The translations under genes and the position numbers were made by a program. Source: Nitrospiraceae bacterium (GTDB lineage: Bacteria; Nitrospirota; Nitrospiria; Nitrospirales; Nitrospiraceae). From it: 64,000 bases of DNA. This document shows positions 18,722 through 29,140 of the stretch, in pieces. The notes beneath the pieces are model-generated. The model saw only the letters and a program-made list of their open reading frames with translations. It did no database searches and had not been told where the DNA came from. How positions within the stretch are numbered: the first letter of the stretch is position 1; the number at the start of each line of letters is the position of its first letter. The DNA is taken from contig CAKKRK010000001.1 of NCBI GenBank assembly GCA_919902665.1, forward strand, positions 125,998-189,997, written 5' to 3'.

Positions 18722-19824
18722 GGGCGGCGCACCGCGCCAGCCTTCTTTCGCTCAAGAATCCCCATCATCAACAAAGGCCAAACAACCGTGGCATCGCTTA
18801 AGACTTCAGCAAATCGCCCACCGTCTTTGGGAGTCACAAATTTTCCCCATGACAGCCCCTCTTGATACGTACAGCCGCTGAGCCCTCCCCAGTAATCCGG
18901 TTCAGGACAAATTCGCACCCCGTAATGAAATCGAGGTGGCTTCACGTTCAGACCCAACCGGAGATTACTGATTTCAATGTATGGCCCAACCTGTTGCGCC
19001 CAGTTCCGAGGAACCCCTCCGCCGATCGTGAAAATTCCAAGTCGTTTAGCGGAAAGAACATGGTCGGCATAGCTGTTGAGATCGAGGTAAGGATTGAACA
19101 AAGGACACGATTGTTGGATCGCTCGCAAAATGTCCAGATCTCTCCCGGGCTCGACCTGAGCTCGGGCTCGATCGACCTCCCGAGCCATCGCCCAAGTTCC
19201 CATGTCCAGCCCCACTTCCGAGTCAGTGAACGCCGGGATATAGACCGGCACCTTTTTCAAATAGGCGCTTTTCAGAATTCCGTCGCTGTCTATCTCCTCA
19301 GCCAGCGTCTTCCCAATCTCCCTCGTGAGGATGGCCGACGACAGTGGCTGGTCTTGATTGAGACGCTTCAATGTTTGCGCGACAACGTGCTCGACATAAT
19401 TCAAATTCGATTCCATCTCAAGCGTGTCGTAGACGCGATTGTACCCTTTTCGAAAGAGCTCTTCGTCACTCATCGCAGGATCGTGGCGATAATGCGTCTT
19501 GCCGACCGACTCAGTGAGGCCATGCGCCATTAAGGCCCCGGTCGAAATGATGCATTGCACCATGCCTTCATCGATCATCCTGGTGATGATCTTCCCCATC
19601 TTGGCAATTGTCATCGCACCGGACAAGGTCATCACAACATGGCAGTCAGGGTCCTCGATCATCTCCCACAGCACATCGAACGCGTGGCCGAGATGCCGTC
19701 CTCCGAACGCGGTCTTGCCCATGGCTTCAAGCAGGCCGCTGAACGAGGTAATCTTGTCTGGGTCCAGCGGCTCGAGCGCTTCTAAGCCGTCTTTTGCACC
19801 GTCACGAAATTCACGTGCATACAT
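18718..19824 (-). CDS. Deoxyhypusine synthase-like protein
   Basis: MTLSGAMTIAKMGKII, IGGGVPRNWAQQVG, EGLSWGKF, DATVVWPLL blocks; overlaps the DsbA-like gene by 4 nt. Confidence 0.85.
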   Translation of the reverse strand: MYAREFRDGAKDGLEALEPLDPDKITSFSGLLEAMGKTAFGGRHLGHAFDVLWEMIEDPDCHVVMTLSGAMTIAKMGKIITRMIDEGMVQCIISTGALMAHGLTESVGKTHYRHDPAMSDEELFRKGYNRVYDTLEMESNLNYVEHVVAQTLKRLNQDQPLSSAILTREIGKTLAEEIDSDGILKSAYLKKVPVYIPAFTDSEVGLDMGTWAMAREVDRARAQVEPGRDLDILRAIQQSCPLFNPYLDLNSYADHVLSAKRLGIFTIGGGVPRNWAQQVGPYIEISNLRLGLNVKPPRFHYGVRICPEPDYWGGLSGCTYQEGLSWGKFVTPKDGGRFAEVLSDATVVWPLLMMGILERKKAGAVRRP

Positions 19825-20195
19825 AGCGATCCTCTAAAGAAATTCACAAACGCTTTCGTTATACACAACCATGAATAGGAGCGTCAATGAAAGGTTCGCC
19901 CGTGTGATGCGCAAACCGTGAGCTTCGCCGCGAGTGACCCCATGCGCCATGCTCGCGACGGACGAACCCGTGTTCGACAACAAGGATCGCAGAACATTCC
20001 ATCAATGCGCAATCGATTGGTCCGATATCTTTAAGGAGCTTGGGAGGATGACAACGATTCGAATCGAGGACTCGATCATAGCGGGATTTCAGGCCTCTCT
20101 TGCATAGGCTTGCAGCAAGAAAGACCCTCGCCGCAACCCGAAACCGCTGAACCTGAAAACGGGCGAAGCTCGTGAGAAGGGGGCAATTCCCTGAC

Positions 20196-21221
20196 TTACG
20201 AGCTTCCCAACAAGTATTTGTCTGCCACTTGTTTGAACCGAGCTGCGCTTTTCGATATGGCATACGCCAAAATGAATGTGATGATAAATGCAATGATGGC
20301 TTGGCCATAGAGCGGGGTCGAGGCGGGGAAGAAATCATTAAACCTGTCGTTGAGGAAATAAAAGTGCAGGATGTAGAATTCGTAGCTTAACCCCGCAAAC
20401 ACACCACTTACCACGAGAATTGGCTTGGGAAGCTTTTGGGACACGGCAAACAGCACGGGGACGAACGCGAGTGGGTAAAACGCAAAGAGGAGGCTCCGGA
20501 GTGAATTCGGCAGGACATGGGCAGTACAAAGAGCCGTAACCGTGAGCAGCCCAACACAGCCAACCAGTGGAACCATCAGACGCGCTCCCGTCTCAGTCAA
20601 TCGCTTCGTATAGCCGTTGGCACTGCAGTAGACACCGACGGCAAACGAAATCACGACGTTCCACATGGCCTGCCCACCATACGTCACAAAGTTCAGCAGC
20701 GTGCACAGCGCAACAAAGAGCACTACATGGACGAGTCCACGAGGATGCCGAAATAATTTCCGCAGGATCGGCAAGACAAGATACAACACGACGATGACGG
20801 TAATGAACCACAGTCCAGGGCCAATAGTCACTTCACTATCCACCTCCAACAACCCGAACCATGCACTCATTCCCATGAAATGGAAGAGTGTATGTTGTGC
20901 CATAACATGCCCGGCATGACTCAGCTCCATCACTTTCTTGCCGAGAAGCGCATGAATGGTCAGAATCACCATCAAACAGAAAATGAGCGAACTATAGATC
21001 CGGGTGAATCGTTTAATGAGAAATGCACCGAAATCTTCATCACGGGCAGACAGGAGCGCTGCACTGATGAACCCGAGAAGCGACATGGTCAGCCCGGGAG
21101 AGAGGGCCCGCGTGCCAAGGAAAATGATCTCATTCGTCGAGTGCTTGAAGGCATGGCCGAGGAAAACGACCAAGATGGCGAAAGATCGTATGAAATCGTA
21201 CCCGTCTATTCGCTTATCCAC
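20196..21221 (-). CDS. Acyltransferase 3 family membrane protein
   Basis: RIDGYDFIRSFAILVVFLGHAFKH, multiple TM segments. Confidence 0.8.
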   Translation of the reverse strand: MDKRIDGYDFIRSFAILVVFLGHAFKHSTNEIIFLGTRALSPGLTMSLLGFISAALLSARDEDFGAFLIKRFTRIYSSLIFCLMVILTIHALLGKKVMELSHAGHVMAQHTLFHFMGMSAWFGLLEVDSEVTIGPGLWFITVIVVLYLVLPILRKLFRHPRGLVHVVLFVALCTLLNFVTYGGQAMWNVVISFAVGVYCSANGYTKRLTETGARLMVPLVGCVGLLTVTALCTAHVLPNSLRSLLFAFYPLAFVPVLFAVSQKLPKPILVVSGVFAGLSYEFYILHFYFLNDRFNDFFPASTPLYGQAIIAFIITFILAYAISKSAARFKQVADKYLLGSS

Positions 21222-21366
21222 TGAAGGTATCCGCTATCACAAGGTAGAGAGATTGGCATTTGAGCCGAGAAGCCTTGGTCCCTGCGAGTCTCCTCACAAA
21301 AGAGATCCCCTCACCTGGTTCGGCATCGTTTAAGCGCTGAAGATTCTGAGAAATGCGTTACAGTAG

Positions 21367-21444
21367 TGGTGGTCCCAACGGGATTTGAACCCGTGTTTAA
21401 GCCTTGAGAGGGCTCCGTCCTAGGCCAGGCTAGACGATGGGACC
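21367..21444 (-). tRNA. tRNA-Glu (anticodon CTC), encoded CCA
   Basis: Cloverleaf on minus strand: GGTCCCA acceptor, GAGCC-CTCTCAA-GGCTT anticodon arm, GGGTTCAAATCCC T arm, ACCA end. Confidence 0.93.
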
Positions 21445-21703
21445 ATCCAGAAACTGTTCGAACGTTGAACCGTAGCATAAGCGGTTTTCCGTTTGCAACG
21501 AAGCGCCGCTCTGTCGAGAAAGACCTCTGTAATAGGTAACTATGTGGGCCTAATGCACATGGCCATAATATGCCCCTGTCCTCAAGCCGCATACCCTTGA
21601 CAGAGCTACGCAAAAAGCCTAGCCTCCCGAATGTTTTAGCAACACTCCCTGTGGCGTTTGCGAAGCTCCACAGGACCTGAAATAACTGTGACTTGAGGCT
21701 CAC

Positions 21704-22237
21704 ATGGATGATCCGGCGGCATTCCGCAGGACCGAATCCTTTAGTCGTACGGCACCGGCAGGAGTACTCTCCAGGCCAGGACTCGAACTGCGGATCGGAT
21801 CCAACATTTTTCGCCGCACCAACGGTGTGGTGACGATTCATGGGAAAGAGCAACTCGTCATTGAAGCCAAGTCGGAGCAAGGCCTACTTCTCGCCACGCT
21901 CGATCTGTATGACGAGCGTGGCGTCCGCATCGCCCACCTGCGTCGAAACGTCCTCACGTTGAATGACCGCGGACAGTTCACCGTTGATGTGCGGCTCGGA
22001 CAAGGTCTGTCACCATCCGATATGCCATCTGTTCGTCTGAGAGATTTACAATCTGGCCACTTCGTGTTCGAGGCACGGATGGCATCGGACTCCAGAGTCG
22101 ATCTCATCTGCGGGCGATTGCACTCGCATAAGGGCATACCGGTGGAAATCACCTCTCACTACTGCCGGATCGGTTCCCAGGCTGCCCTGTTTCAGGAAAT
22201 TATCGAAGCCCAAGGTGGCCCAGCTGTCCTCGGTTGA
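21704..22237 (+). CDS. Hypothetical protein
   Basis: 177-aa ORF with regular codon usage; no family recognised. Confidence 0.6.
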   Translation: MDDPAAFRRTESFSRTAPAGVLSRPGLELRIGSNIFRRTNGVVTIHGKEQLVIEAKSEQGLLLATLDLYDERGVRIAHLRRNVLTLNDRGQFTVDVRLGQGLSPSDMPSVRLRDLQSGHFVFEARMASDSRVDLICGRLHSHKGIPVEITSHYCRIGSQAALFQEIIEAQGGPAVLG

Positions 22238-22382
22238 CCGCAGGTGGTCTTTCACTCACGCTTCGACTCTTACGTATTCTTCATCTTGTCAGCCTTCTCC
22301 TTGGACGCGATATCCTCCGCCTCGTTCTGCGGAAAAGTGGGAACCGTTGTACCCTTCCTCCTGTTTTCCATAGAATGCCCCT

Positions 22383-22808
22383 ATGACCGATATCCCCACA
22401 CCCACCGTCCAAGCATTTCTCGTCTGCGATCAAGTCATCGAAGACAGCTTCACGAAAAAGAAAAGCTTGATCGGAATCTTCACACATCTGCAGACAGCTG
22501 CCTTCCCCTTCCAGCATCAGCAAATGGGCCTTTATTTCTGCCTCACCGATGCGGAAGGCCCGTACCATTTTGATATTGAGTTAATCTACCTCAACTCCGA
22601 ACAACTCATCTGCCGGGCCGCGCTTCCCAACATCGAGATCAGCGATCGCCTTCAGATTTCTGATTTCGGGATCAATATTCCGCTGTTAATCTTTCCCGCA
22701 CCTGGTCGGTATGAATTCCGCTTGCGAATGGATGGGCATCTCATCGCCCAAAAGGACTTTCATGTCATGCAGGCGTCAGGCCACTCAGCCCCAGAACCCT
22801 CTGCTTAG
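22383..22808 (+). CDS. Conserved hypothetical protein (DUF6941-like)
   Basis: PTVQAFLVCDQVIEDSFTKKKSLIGIFTHL start typical of the family. Confidence 0.65.
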   Translation: MTDIPTPTVQAFLVCDQVIEDSFTKKKSLIGIFTHLQTAAFPFQHQQMGLYFCLTDAEGPYHFDIELIYLNSEQLICRAALPNIEISDRLQISDFGINIPLLIFPAPGRYEFRLRMDGHLIAQKDFHVMQASGHSAPEPSA

Positions 22809-22861
22809 CCATTCCCCCATTCCTCCCGTCGGCCCGTCTATGGTAGAACTCCTTTCTGGGA

Positions 22862-24610
22862 TTGACTGACAATGACCAGGCTGAACCGTTCTCTCAAGAC
22901 TTCATGAGCACACCAGAGTCTTCTCATTCATCGAATTTCATTCGGGATCTTGTGGCGATCGATCGTGCCGCCGGTAAACACGGTGGACGGGTCGTCACAC
23001 GATTTCCCCCTGAACCCAATGGGTACCTCCATATCGGGCATGCCAAGTCCATCGCCCTCAATTTCGGGATTGCACAGGACACCCCCGGCGGAATGTGCCA
23101 CCTGAGATTCGACGACACCAATCCAACGACTGAAGACCCTGAATATGTCCAAGCCATTCAGGAAGACGTCCGATGGTTGGGAGTTGATTGGCACGACAAG
23201 ATGTTCTACGCCTCGGACTATTTCGACCAACTCTATGCGTTCGCCGTGACCTTGATCAGGAAAGAGAAGGCCTACGTCGATAGTCTCACAGCCGATGAAA
23301 TCCGTGAACATCGCGGCACCCTGACCGAACCGGGCCGCGACAGCCCCTTTCGAACTCGGTCCATCGAGGACAACCTGGATCTGTTCGCGCGCATGCGAGC
23401 GGGAGAGTTTGCCGACGGGGTGCATGTCCTACGCGCAAAGATCGATATGGGCTCGCCCAACATTAATCTACGGGACCCGATTCTGTATCGCATCCGACAT
23501 GCCACGCATTATCGGACCGGCACCGCATGGAGCATCTATCCCTCGTATGATTTCGCGCACCCGTTGTCCGACGCCATCGAAGGCATCACCCATTCCCTCT
23601 GCACCCTCGAATTTGAAGACCACCGCCCCTTGTACGATTGGGTCGTTGCCGAAACCGGTGCTCCCCATCACCCTCAGCAGATCGAATTCGCCAGATTGAA
23701 TCTCACCTCCACCGTGATGAGCAAGCGGAAGCTCCTGGAACTCGTCGAGAAGAAACTGGTGACCGGCTGGGATGATCCGCGCCTTCCCACCTTGAAAGGC
23801 CTCCGTCGACGAGGCGTGACGTCTGAAGCGGTCCGGGCCTTTTGCGAACACATCGGTGTGGCCAAGCGGGACGCCATTGTTGAGATGCAGCTACTTGAAC
23901 ACTTCGTCCGAGAAGACCTGAACAAACGGTCACCACGCGTGATGGCGGTGCTCCGGCCGTTAAGAGTGGTGATCGACAACTATCCGGAAGGCGTCGTTGA
24001 AGAACTTGATGCCGTGAATAACCCTGAAGATGCTGCCGCTGGAACTCGGAAGGTTCCCTTCTCACGGACGCTCTACATCGAACAAGACGATTTCCGTGAG
24101 GATCCACCAAAACAGTTCTACCGCCTGGCGCCTGGCCGCGAGGTCCGGCTGCGCTATGGATACATCATCAAGTGTGTAAGCGCGACCAAGGACTCTCAAA
24201 CCGGTGCGATCACCGAACTGCATTGCACCTACGATGCGGAGACCAGAAGCGGATCGTCGCAGGAACAGCGTAAGGTGAAAGCCACCATTCACTGGGTGTC
24301 GGCGCCACATGCAGTCAAAGCCGCCATCCGGCTCTATCATCCGCTTCTTCTCCCTGACCAGGCTAAGCTTCCGGCTGATCAGGACTGGACTCGATCCTTG
24401 AATCCTCAATCACTTGAACTCCTCAGCGGCTGTGTGGTTGAACCAAGCCTCCGGTCAGCTGCACCCGGGTCCCGTTTCCAATTCGAACGGCAGGGATACT
24501 TTTGCGTGGACCCCGATTCCTCATCAGAGGCACTCATTTTCAACCGGACCGTCTCTCTCAAGGATGCATGGGCCAAGATCGAGAAAACCCAGCAAGCCCC
24601 TCAGCGCTAA
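22862..24610 (+). CDS. glnS: Glutaminyl-tRNA synthetase
   Basis: [23 protein letters not shown] (HIGH), [11 protein letters not shown] (KMSKS-like). Confidence 0.96.
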   Translation: MTDNDQAEPFSQDFMSTPESSHSSNFIRDLVAIDRAAGKHGGRVVTRFPPEPNGYLHIGHAKSIALNFGIAQDTPGGMCHLRFDDTNPTTEDPEYVQAIQEDVRWLGVDWHDKMFYASDYFDQLYAFAVTLIRKEKAYVDSLTADEIREHRGTLTEPGRDSPFRTRSIEDNLDLFARMRAGEFADGVHVLRAKIDMGSPNINLRDPILYRIRHATHYRTGTAWSIYPSYDFAHPLSDAIEGITHSLCTLEFEDHRPLYDWVVAETGAPHHPQQIEFARLNLTSTVMSKRKLLELVEKKLVTGWDDPRLPTLKGLRRRGVTSEAVRAFCEHIGVAKRDAIVEMQLLEHFVREDLNKRSPRVMAVLRPLRVVIDNYPEGVVEELDAVNNPEDAAAGTRKVPFSRTLYIEQDDFREDPPKQFYRLAPGREVRLRYGYIIKCVSATKDSQTGAITELHCTYDAETRSGSSQEQRKVKATIHWVSAPHAVKAAIRLYHPLLLPDQAKLPADQDWTRSLNPQSLELLSGCVVEPSLRSAAPGSRFQFERQGYFCVDPDSSSEALIFNRTVSLKDAWAKIEKTQQAPQR

Positions 24611-24619
24611 ACAATTTTC

Positions 24620-24814
24620 ATGCTGTGCCCAACCTGTCGCCAGCCAACCACGTGGGAAGAAAACACCTGGCGCCCATTCTGTTCTGAACGCTGTCAGGTC
24701 ACGGACTTGGGAACATGGGCCGCAGAACAGTACCGCATTCCCGGTTCGCCCCTCACCACAGACACCGATATTCCTGAATCGACCGACAACGGCAAGGTGA
24801 ACGACTGCACCTAA
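24620..24814 (+). CDS. yacG: DNA gyrase inhibitor YacG-like zinc protein
   Basis: [40 protein letters not shown]. Confidence 0.88.
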   Translation: MLCPTCRQPTTWEENTWRPFCSERCQVTDLGTWAAEQYRIPGSPLTTDTDIPESTDNGKVNDCT

Positions 24815-24970
24815 GCACACCCCCCAATTCCACCTTTCCCCGCTGCCCACCGTCACCCAATGAGCCACTGCTATCGGTCACACCCCAAATATGCTGCCTT
24901 TGCTGTTGGCAAGGCCCGTTGAACTTGCTAAGGTCATATTGCCTACTCACCTCTCGAAGGAGAACATTCC

Positions 24971-26014
24971 ATGCTTGCGACTAACGGCTACGCGGCGATG
25001 GCCGCCAAGGAGCGTTTACAACCCTTCACCTTCGAACGACGCGAGGTCGGTCCGCATGACGTCTTGATCGCAATCTCGCATTGCGGCATCTGCCACTCAG
25101 ATATTCACCAGACTCGTAACGAGTGGGGCATCTCTCTCTTCCCGATGGTACCAGGACGCGAGATCGTCGGAACCGTGGCGCAAGTCGGCACCGCGGTGAC
25201 AGCCTTCAAGGTTGGCGATCAAGCCGGCGTCGGCTGCTTCGTGGATTCCTGCCGAACGTGCACGGCTTGCCGCGAAGGTCTGGAGCAATACTGTGAGGGC
25301 GGAACACTCTGGACCTACAGTGGCCAGGATCGAGCCGGCCAGATTACTCAGGGCGGCTACTCGACCCAGATCGTCGTGGACGAAAACTATGTCCTCCGAA
25401 TTCCCACGACGCTCTCCCCGGCGGGAGCGGCCCCGCTGCTCTGCGCCGGCATCACGACCTACTCGCCCCTGCGCCAGTGGGGCGTTGGGCGTTATCATAA
25501 ACTGGCCGTCGTCGGTCTCGGAGGCCTAGGCCACATGGCGGTGAAAATTGCCAGGGCGATGGGAACCGAGGTTACGGTATTAAGCACATCTGAGAAGAAA
25601 CGGGAGGACGCGAAGCGGCTGGGCGCTGCAAACTTTGTCGTGACGTCAGCCCCTCAGGCCCTCACCAAGCTCCAGGGGTACTTCCACTACATCCTTGATA
25701 CCGTTTCTGCTCCACACGATTACAACGCCTATTTGAACCTCCTGAAGACGGACGGCACCATGATCCTTGTGGGCGCACCAGAAACGCCCACTCCCGTTGA
25801 GGCCTTCTCGCTCATTTTCAAGCGGAGGCGTTTGGCTGGCTCGCTTATCGGCGGGATCAAAGAAACGCAAAAAATGCTCGACTTCTGCGCGCAGCACCAG
25901 GTCGAGTCGGAGATCGAACTGATCTCGATCCAGCAAGTTAATGAAGCCTATGAACGGGTACTCCGAGGCGATGTGAAGTTTCGATTTGTGATCGACATGG
26001 CGTCAATGAAATGA
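24971..26014 (+). CDS. Zinc-dependent alcohol dehydrogenase (YahK/AdhC-like)
   Basis: CGICHSDIHQTRNEWG, GxGCFVDSCRTCTACREGLEQYC, VVGLGGLGHMAVKIARAMG. Confidence 0.92.
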   Translation: MLATNGYAAMAAKERLQPFTFERREVGPHDVLIAISHCGICHSDIHQTRNEWGISLFPMVPGREIVGTVAQVGTAVTAFKVGDQAGVGCFVDSCRTCTACREGLEQYCEGGTLWTYSGQDRAGQITQGGYSTQIVVDENYVLRIPTTLSPAGAAPLLCAGITTYSPLRQWGVGRYHKLAVVGLGGLGHMAVKIARAMGTEVTVLSTSEKKREDAKRLGAANFVVTSAPQALTKLQGYFHYILDTVSAPHDYNAYLNLLKTDGTMILVGAPETPTPVEAFSLIFKRRRLAGSLIGGIKETQKMLDFCAQHQVESEIELISIQQVNEAYERVLRGDVKFRFVIDMASMK

Positions 26015-26044
26015 GAACCAGGTCGAGTATCTCTTGGGAGAAAA

Positions 26045-26118
26045 TGGCTGGGGGACTAGGAATCGAACCTAGGTAGCCGGCTCCAAAGGCCGGCGTCCTA
26101 CCGCTAGACGATCCCCCA
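26045..26118 (-). tRNA. tRNA-Gln (anticodon TTG), encoded CCA
   Basis: CCGGC-CTTTGGA-GCCGG anticodon arm, GGTTCGATTCC T arm, GCCA end. Confidence 0.94.
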
Positions 26119-26165
26119 GCGCGGTACGGAAGCAAATCGTGGAAGTGGCACAAGAGAGAAATTTT

Positions 26166-26239
26166 TGGCTGGGGGACTAGGAATCGAACCTAGGTAGTCA
26201 GATCCAGAGACTGACGTCCTACCGCTAGACGATCCCCCA
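26166..26239 (-). tRNA. tRNA-Gln (anticodon CTG), encoded CCA
   Basis: TCAGT-CTCTGGA-TCTGA anticodon arm; otherwise identical to the neighbouring tRNA-Gln(TTG). Confidence 0.92.
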
Positions 26240-26275
26240 ACCGGCGTTCAACGTAATATAGGACCGCTCAATCCG

Positions 26276-27697
26276 TCAAGCCTGGTTGGTTTTTGCGTGC
26301 TCAATTCCTGCCTTCAGCCGAACGAGGGTACGTTCGCGTCCAAGAATCTCCATGACCTCAAAGAGCCCTGGACTTGCCGTCCGTCCAGTCAAGGCGACGC
26401 GAACTGGCTGGGCTAACGCACCCATCTTGATACCTTCCTCTTCGACGAGTTTCTTGAAGCTGTCTTCCCACACCAGTTTGGAAAAGCTCGGAAGCGCCTC
26501 AAATCGTGTCAGAAGCTTCTGAAGCAACGGCGCGGTCGCTGGTGTGAGAAATTTCTTGGCTGCGTCTACCTCGAACGTGGTTCCTTGCCCAAAATAGGGT
26601 CTGACCCAATCAACCATATCGACTAAGGTTTTGGCTCGTTCTTTGACCAACACAACCACTTGCGCGAGCCATTCGGCTGACACGGTGCGCAATTCGTCTT
26701 GCATGCCGGCCTGTTCAAGCAGTGGCACAAGCGCCTTGGCGACTTCGCTCGGTGGACTGGTCTTGATGTATTCGGCATTCATCCACAGCAACTTATCGGG
26801 GTTGAAGACCGCCGCTGCTTTTTGCACATGATCCCACGAGAACTTCTCAATCAATTCCTGACGAGTAAAGAGCTCTTGATCCCCATGGGACCAGCCGAGT
26901 CGAACCAAATAGTTGATCATCGCGTCGGGAAGATACCCCATGTCTTTATAGGCCATGATTGAGGTGGCCCCGTGGCGTTTGGACAGCCGGGTTTTGTCCG
27001 ACCCTAAGATCATCGGCAAATGTCCAAAGCGAGGGACGGCAAACCCCAGGGCTTGGAAAATGGGGATCTGGCGCGGTGTGTTGGTCAGATGGTCGTCTCC
27101 CCGCACCACATGCGTGATCCCCATCAGCGCATCGTCGACCACCACGGAAAAGTTGTAGGTGGGATACCCGTTGGACCGGAGAATGATCACATCATCCACG
27201 ACCGCATGGTCAAACTCGACCCTGCCCTTGATCAGGTCATCAACGACGATCTGCCCCTCTTGTGGAGCCTTGAATCGAAGGGCGGCCTCGCTTGGTGGAC
27301 TGGTGATCCCTAAGTTGCGGCAGCGACCATCATAGCGAGGCGACAGTCCTTTGGCTTCGGCCTCTTTTCGCCGAGCCTCCAACTCTTCCGCCTTGCACAG
27401 ACACCAGTACGCCTGTCCAGTCTCTAGTAACTTCATGGCATGGCTGCGATACAGATCTATCCGCTCTGTCTGGCGGAATGGCCCTTCATCCCAATCAAGT
27501 CCGACCCATTTCATACCTTCGATGATCGCCTGAATCGATTCATCGGTTGACCGACTTTGATCGGTATCCTCGATGCGAAGAATGAACACACCCTGTTGTT
27601 GGCGTGCAAAGAGCCAATTGAACAGAGCCGTACGCACTCCTCCTATATGGAGAAACCCCGTCGGACTAGGGGCAAACCGAACGCGAACCTGACTCAT
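26276..27697 (-). CDS. gltX: Glutamyl-tRNA synthetase
   Basis: RFAPSPTGFLHIGGVRTALFNWLFAR; DKTRLSKRHGATSI. Confidence 0.96.
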   Translation of the reverse strand: MSQVRVRFAPSPTGFLHIGGVRTALFNWLFARQQQGVFILRIEDTDQSRSTDESIQAIIEGMKWVGLDWDEGPFRQTERIDLYRSHAMKLLETGQAYWCLCKAEELEARRKEAEAKGLSPRYDGRCRNLGITSPPSEAALRFKAPQEGQIVVDDLIKGRVEFDHAVVDDVIILRSNGYPTYNFSVVVDDALMGITHVVRGDDHLTNTPRQIPIFQALGFAVPRFGHLPMILGSDKTRLSKRHGATSIMAYKDMGYLPDAMINYLVRLGWSHGDQELFTRQELIEKFSWDHVQKAAAVFNPDKLLWMNAEYIKTSPPSEVAKALVPLLEQAGMQDELRTVSAEWLAQVVVLVKERAKTLVDMVDWVRPYFGQGTTFEVDAAKKFLTPATAPLLQKLLTRFEALPSFSKLVWEDSFKKLVEEEGIKMGALAQPVRVALTGRTASPGLFEVMEILGRERTLVRLKAGIEHAKTNQA

Positions 27698-27824
27698 GAC
27701 CGTACCGTCCCTTCTTCACACACGACAACCCAGTCATCTATACCATGCTGTGAAAATCCTTGTACATCGCCTTGCCACTTCCATCTCCTGACGGCTTCTG
27801 CTATGACGGTGCCGCGAATCGATT

Positions 27825-28529
27825 ATGGCGGAACTCACGCAACCGGCCACGGTACTTGCGGTCACCGATCTCACACCCCACGTTCGCCAACTCGTCGTCA
27901 AACCCAAGACTAGGAAGATTTCCTTTCAACCGGGACAGTGGGTTTCCCTCAAACTTCCGGTGGGCCCTAAGCCGCCGCTCAACCGTGCATACTCCATGGC
28001 CGATCCTTCGTCTCCGTATGGGGAGTTAACACTGGTATTTGATCGTGTTCCTGGTGGGCTGGCTTCCGATTATCTCTATGGGTTGCGGTCTGGAGATGAA
28101 GTTCCCCTGTCAGGCCCCTATGGGAATTTCGTCCTCCCTCAACCACTCGATCGCGAGCTGCTGCTGATTGCGCGCTACACGGGTCTTGCTCCGATACGGT
28201 GCCTCCTCAAGCAGATGTTTTTCTCGAAAATCCAAACTCCCGTCTTATTGATTGCCGTGGCACCCGGCGAAGACGAAGTTTTATTCCATCAGGAATGGCT
28301 CACGATGGCCATGCAATATCCCTCGTTCCGCTATCTTCCACTGGTCGCTCAGAACGGGGAGTCGGAGGCTGTGGAAAAGACCTTGTCCATGCTCACGCCG
28401 CTGGTCAACGGACAGCCCAAAGTCGTTCCCATGATTTGTGGAACTAAAGCGTTCGTCCGTCCCCTGCGTGCCTATTTTATAAAGGAAGGGTACGACCGAA
28501 AGGACGTGAAGATAGAGACGTACGATTAG
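27825..28529 (+). CDS. FAD/NAD(P)-binding ferredoxin-reductase-type oxidoreductase
   Basis: NRAYSMADPSS (FAD-binding RxYS-like), SGPYGNFVLP, ARYTGLAPIRCLLKQM. Confidence 0.85.
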   Translation: MAELTQPATVLAVTDLTPHVRQLVVKPKTRKISFQPGQWVSLKLPVGPKPPLNRAYSMADPSSPYGELTLVFDRVPGGLASDYLYGLRSGDEVPLSGPYGNFVLPQPLDRELLLIARYTGLAPIRCLLKQMFFSKIQTPVLLIAVAPGEDEVLFHQEWLTMAMQYPSFRYLPLVAQNGESEAVEKTLSMLTPLVNGQPKVVPMICGTKAFVRPLRAYFIKEGYDRKDVKIETYD

Positions 28530-28602
28530 AATGGTCGGTGGGCACTGTTCACTTAGAACACGCCGAAGTGTTTCATCAGTCGCGTGGGAGAAATCATCCC
28601 GA

Positions 28603-29019
28603 TCAGTGCCCCTCCCGCACAAGATTTTTATTAACGGCTGGAATTTCGACGACGATATCCTTGGTTCCATTCGGCACGCATTGGCATCCCAGACGAGACT
28701 GTAGTGTCGTCATGGGAGCCTCATCCAACTGATCATACTCATCGTCCGTGCCTTCATTGCAGGTCTCCAGCCCCTGCTTCACGATCACATGACAGGTCGA
28801 ACAGGCGCAGACCCCGCCGCATACATGTTCCAAATCTACTCCGTGTCCCATCGCGATATCTAAAAGGCTTCCTGGCAGCCCAGTGGGCCCATGGGGAATC
28901 TTTTCTGGATTGACTTCGACCGTGGTGGATCTGCCATCTGGATGGATAAATGTCACGGCATAGGAAGTTTTTGGAAGTTCATATTCGGCCTGTTCAATAT
29001 AGGGATTTGTGCCACCCAT
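28603..29019 (-). CDS. fdx: 2Fe-2S ferredoxin (ORF open to 29121; MGGTNPY start preferred)
   Basis: HVCGGVCACSTCHVIVKQG cysteine pattern. Confidence 0.88.
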   Translation of the reverse strand: MGGTNPYIEQAEYELPKTSYAVTFIHPDGRSTTVEVNPEKIPHGPTGLPGSLLDIAMGHGVDLEHVCGGVCACSTCHVIVKQGLETCNEGTDDEYDQLDEAPMTTLQSRLGCQCVPNGTKDIVVEIPAVNKNLVREGH

Positions 29020-29090
29020 GTGTCGATTCCTTTCTGAGAGATCACCGGACTCCGCCTGTCGTATTGACAGCAGAGAAACCTGCATGCTAA

Positions 29091-29140
29091 CCTTAGTACG
29101 ACTAAATTGATCGGAGATCATTATAGTCTCCGACCTAAGG
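29091..29140. promoter_or_regulatory. Candidate operator between fdx and iscR: nested inverted repeats
   Basis: CCTTAG...CTAAGG outer arms and CGGAGA...TCTCCG inner arms in the divergent intergenic region. Confidence 0.4.

Noticed and set aside
19860-20190. Minus-strand ORF 19859..20338 and possible RNA gene between the DHS-like and acyltransferase genes
   Set aside because: No recognisable protein family or tRNA/rRNA structure; most likely intergenic or decayed sequence.
26045-26239. Pair of near-identical 74-bp units resembling a short repeat array
   Set aside because: Explained by two tRNA-Gln genes with different anticodons.
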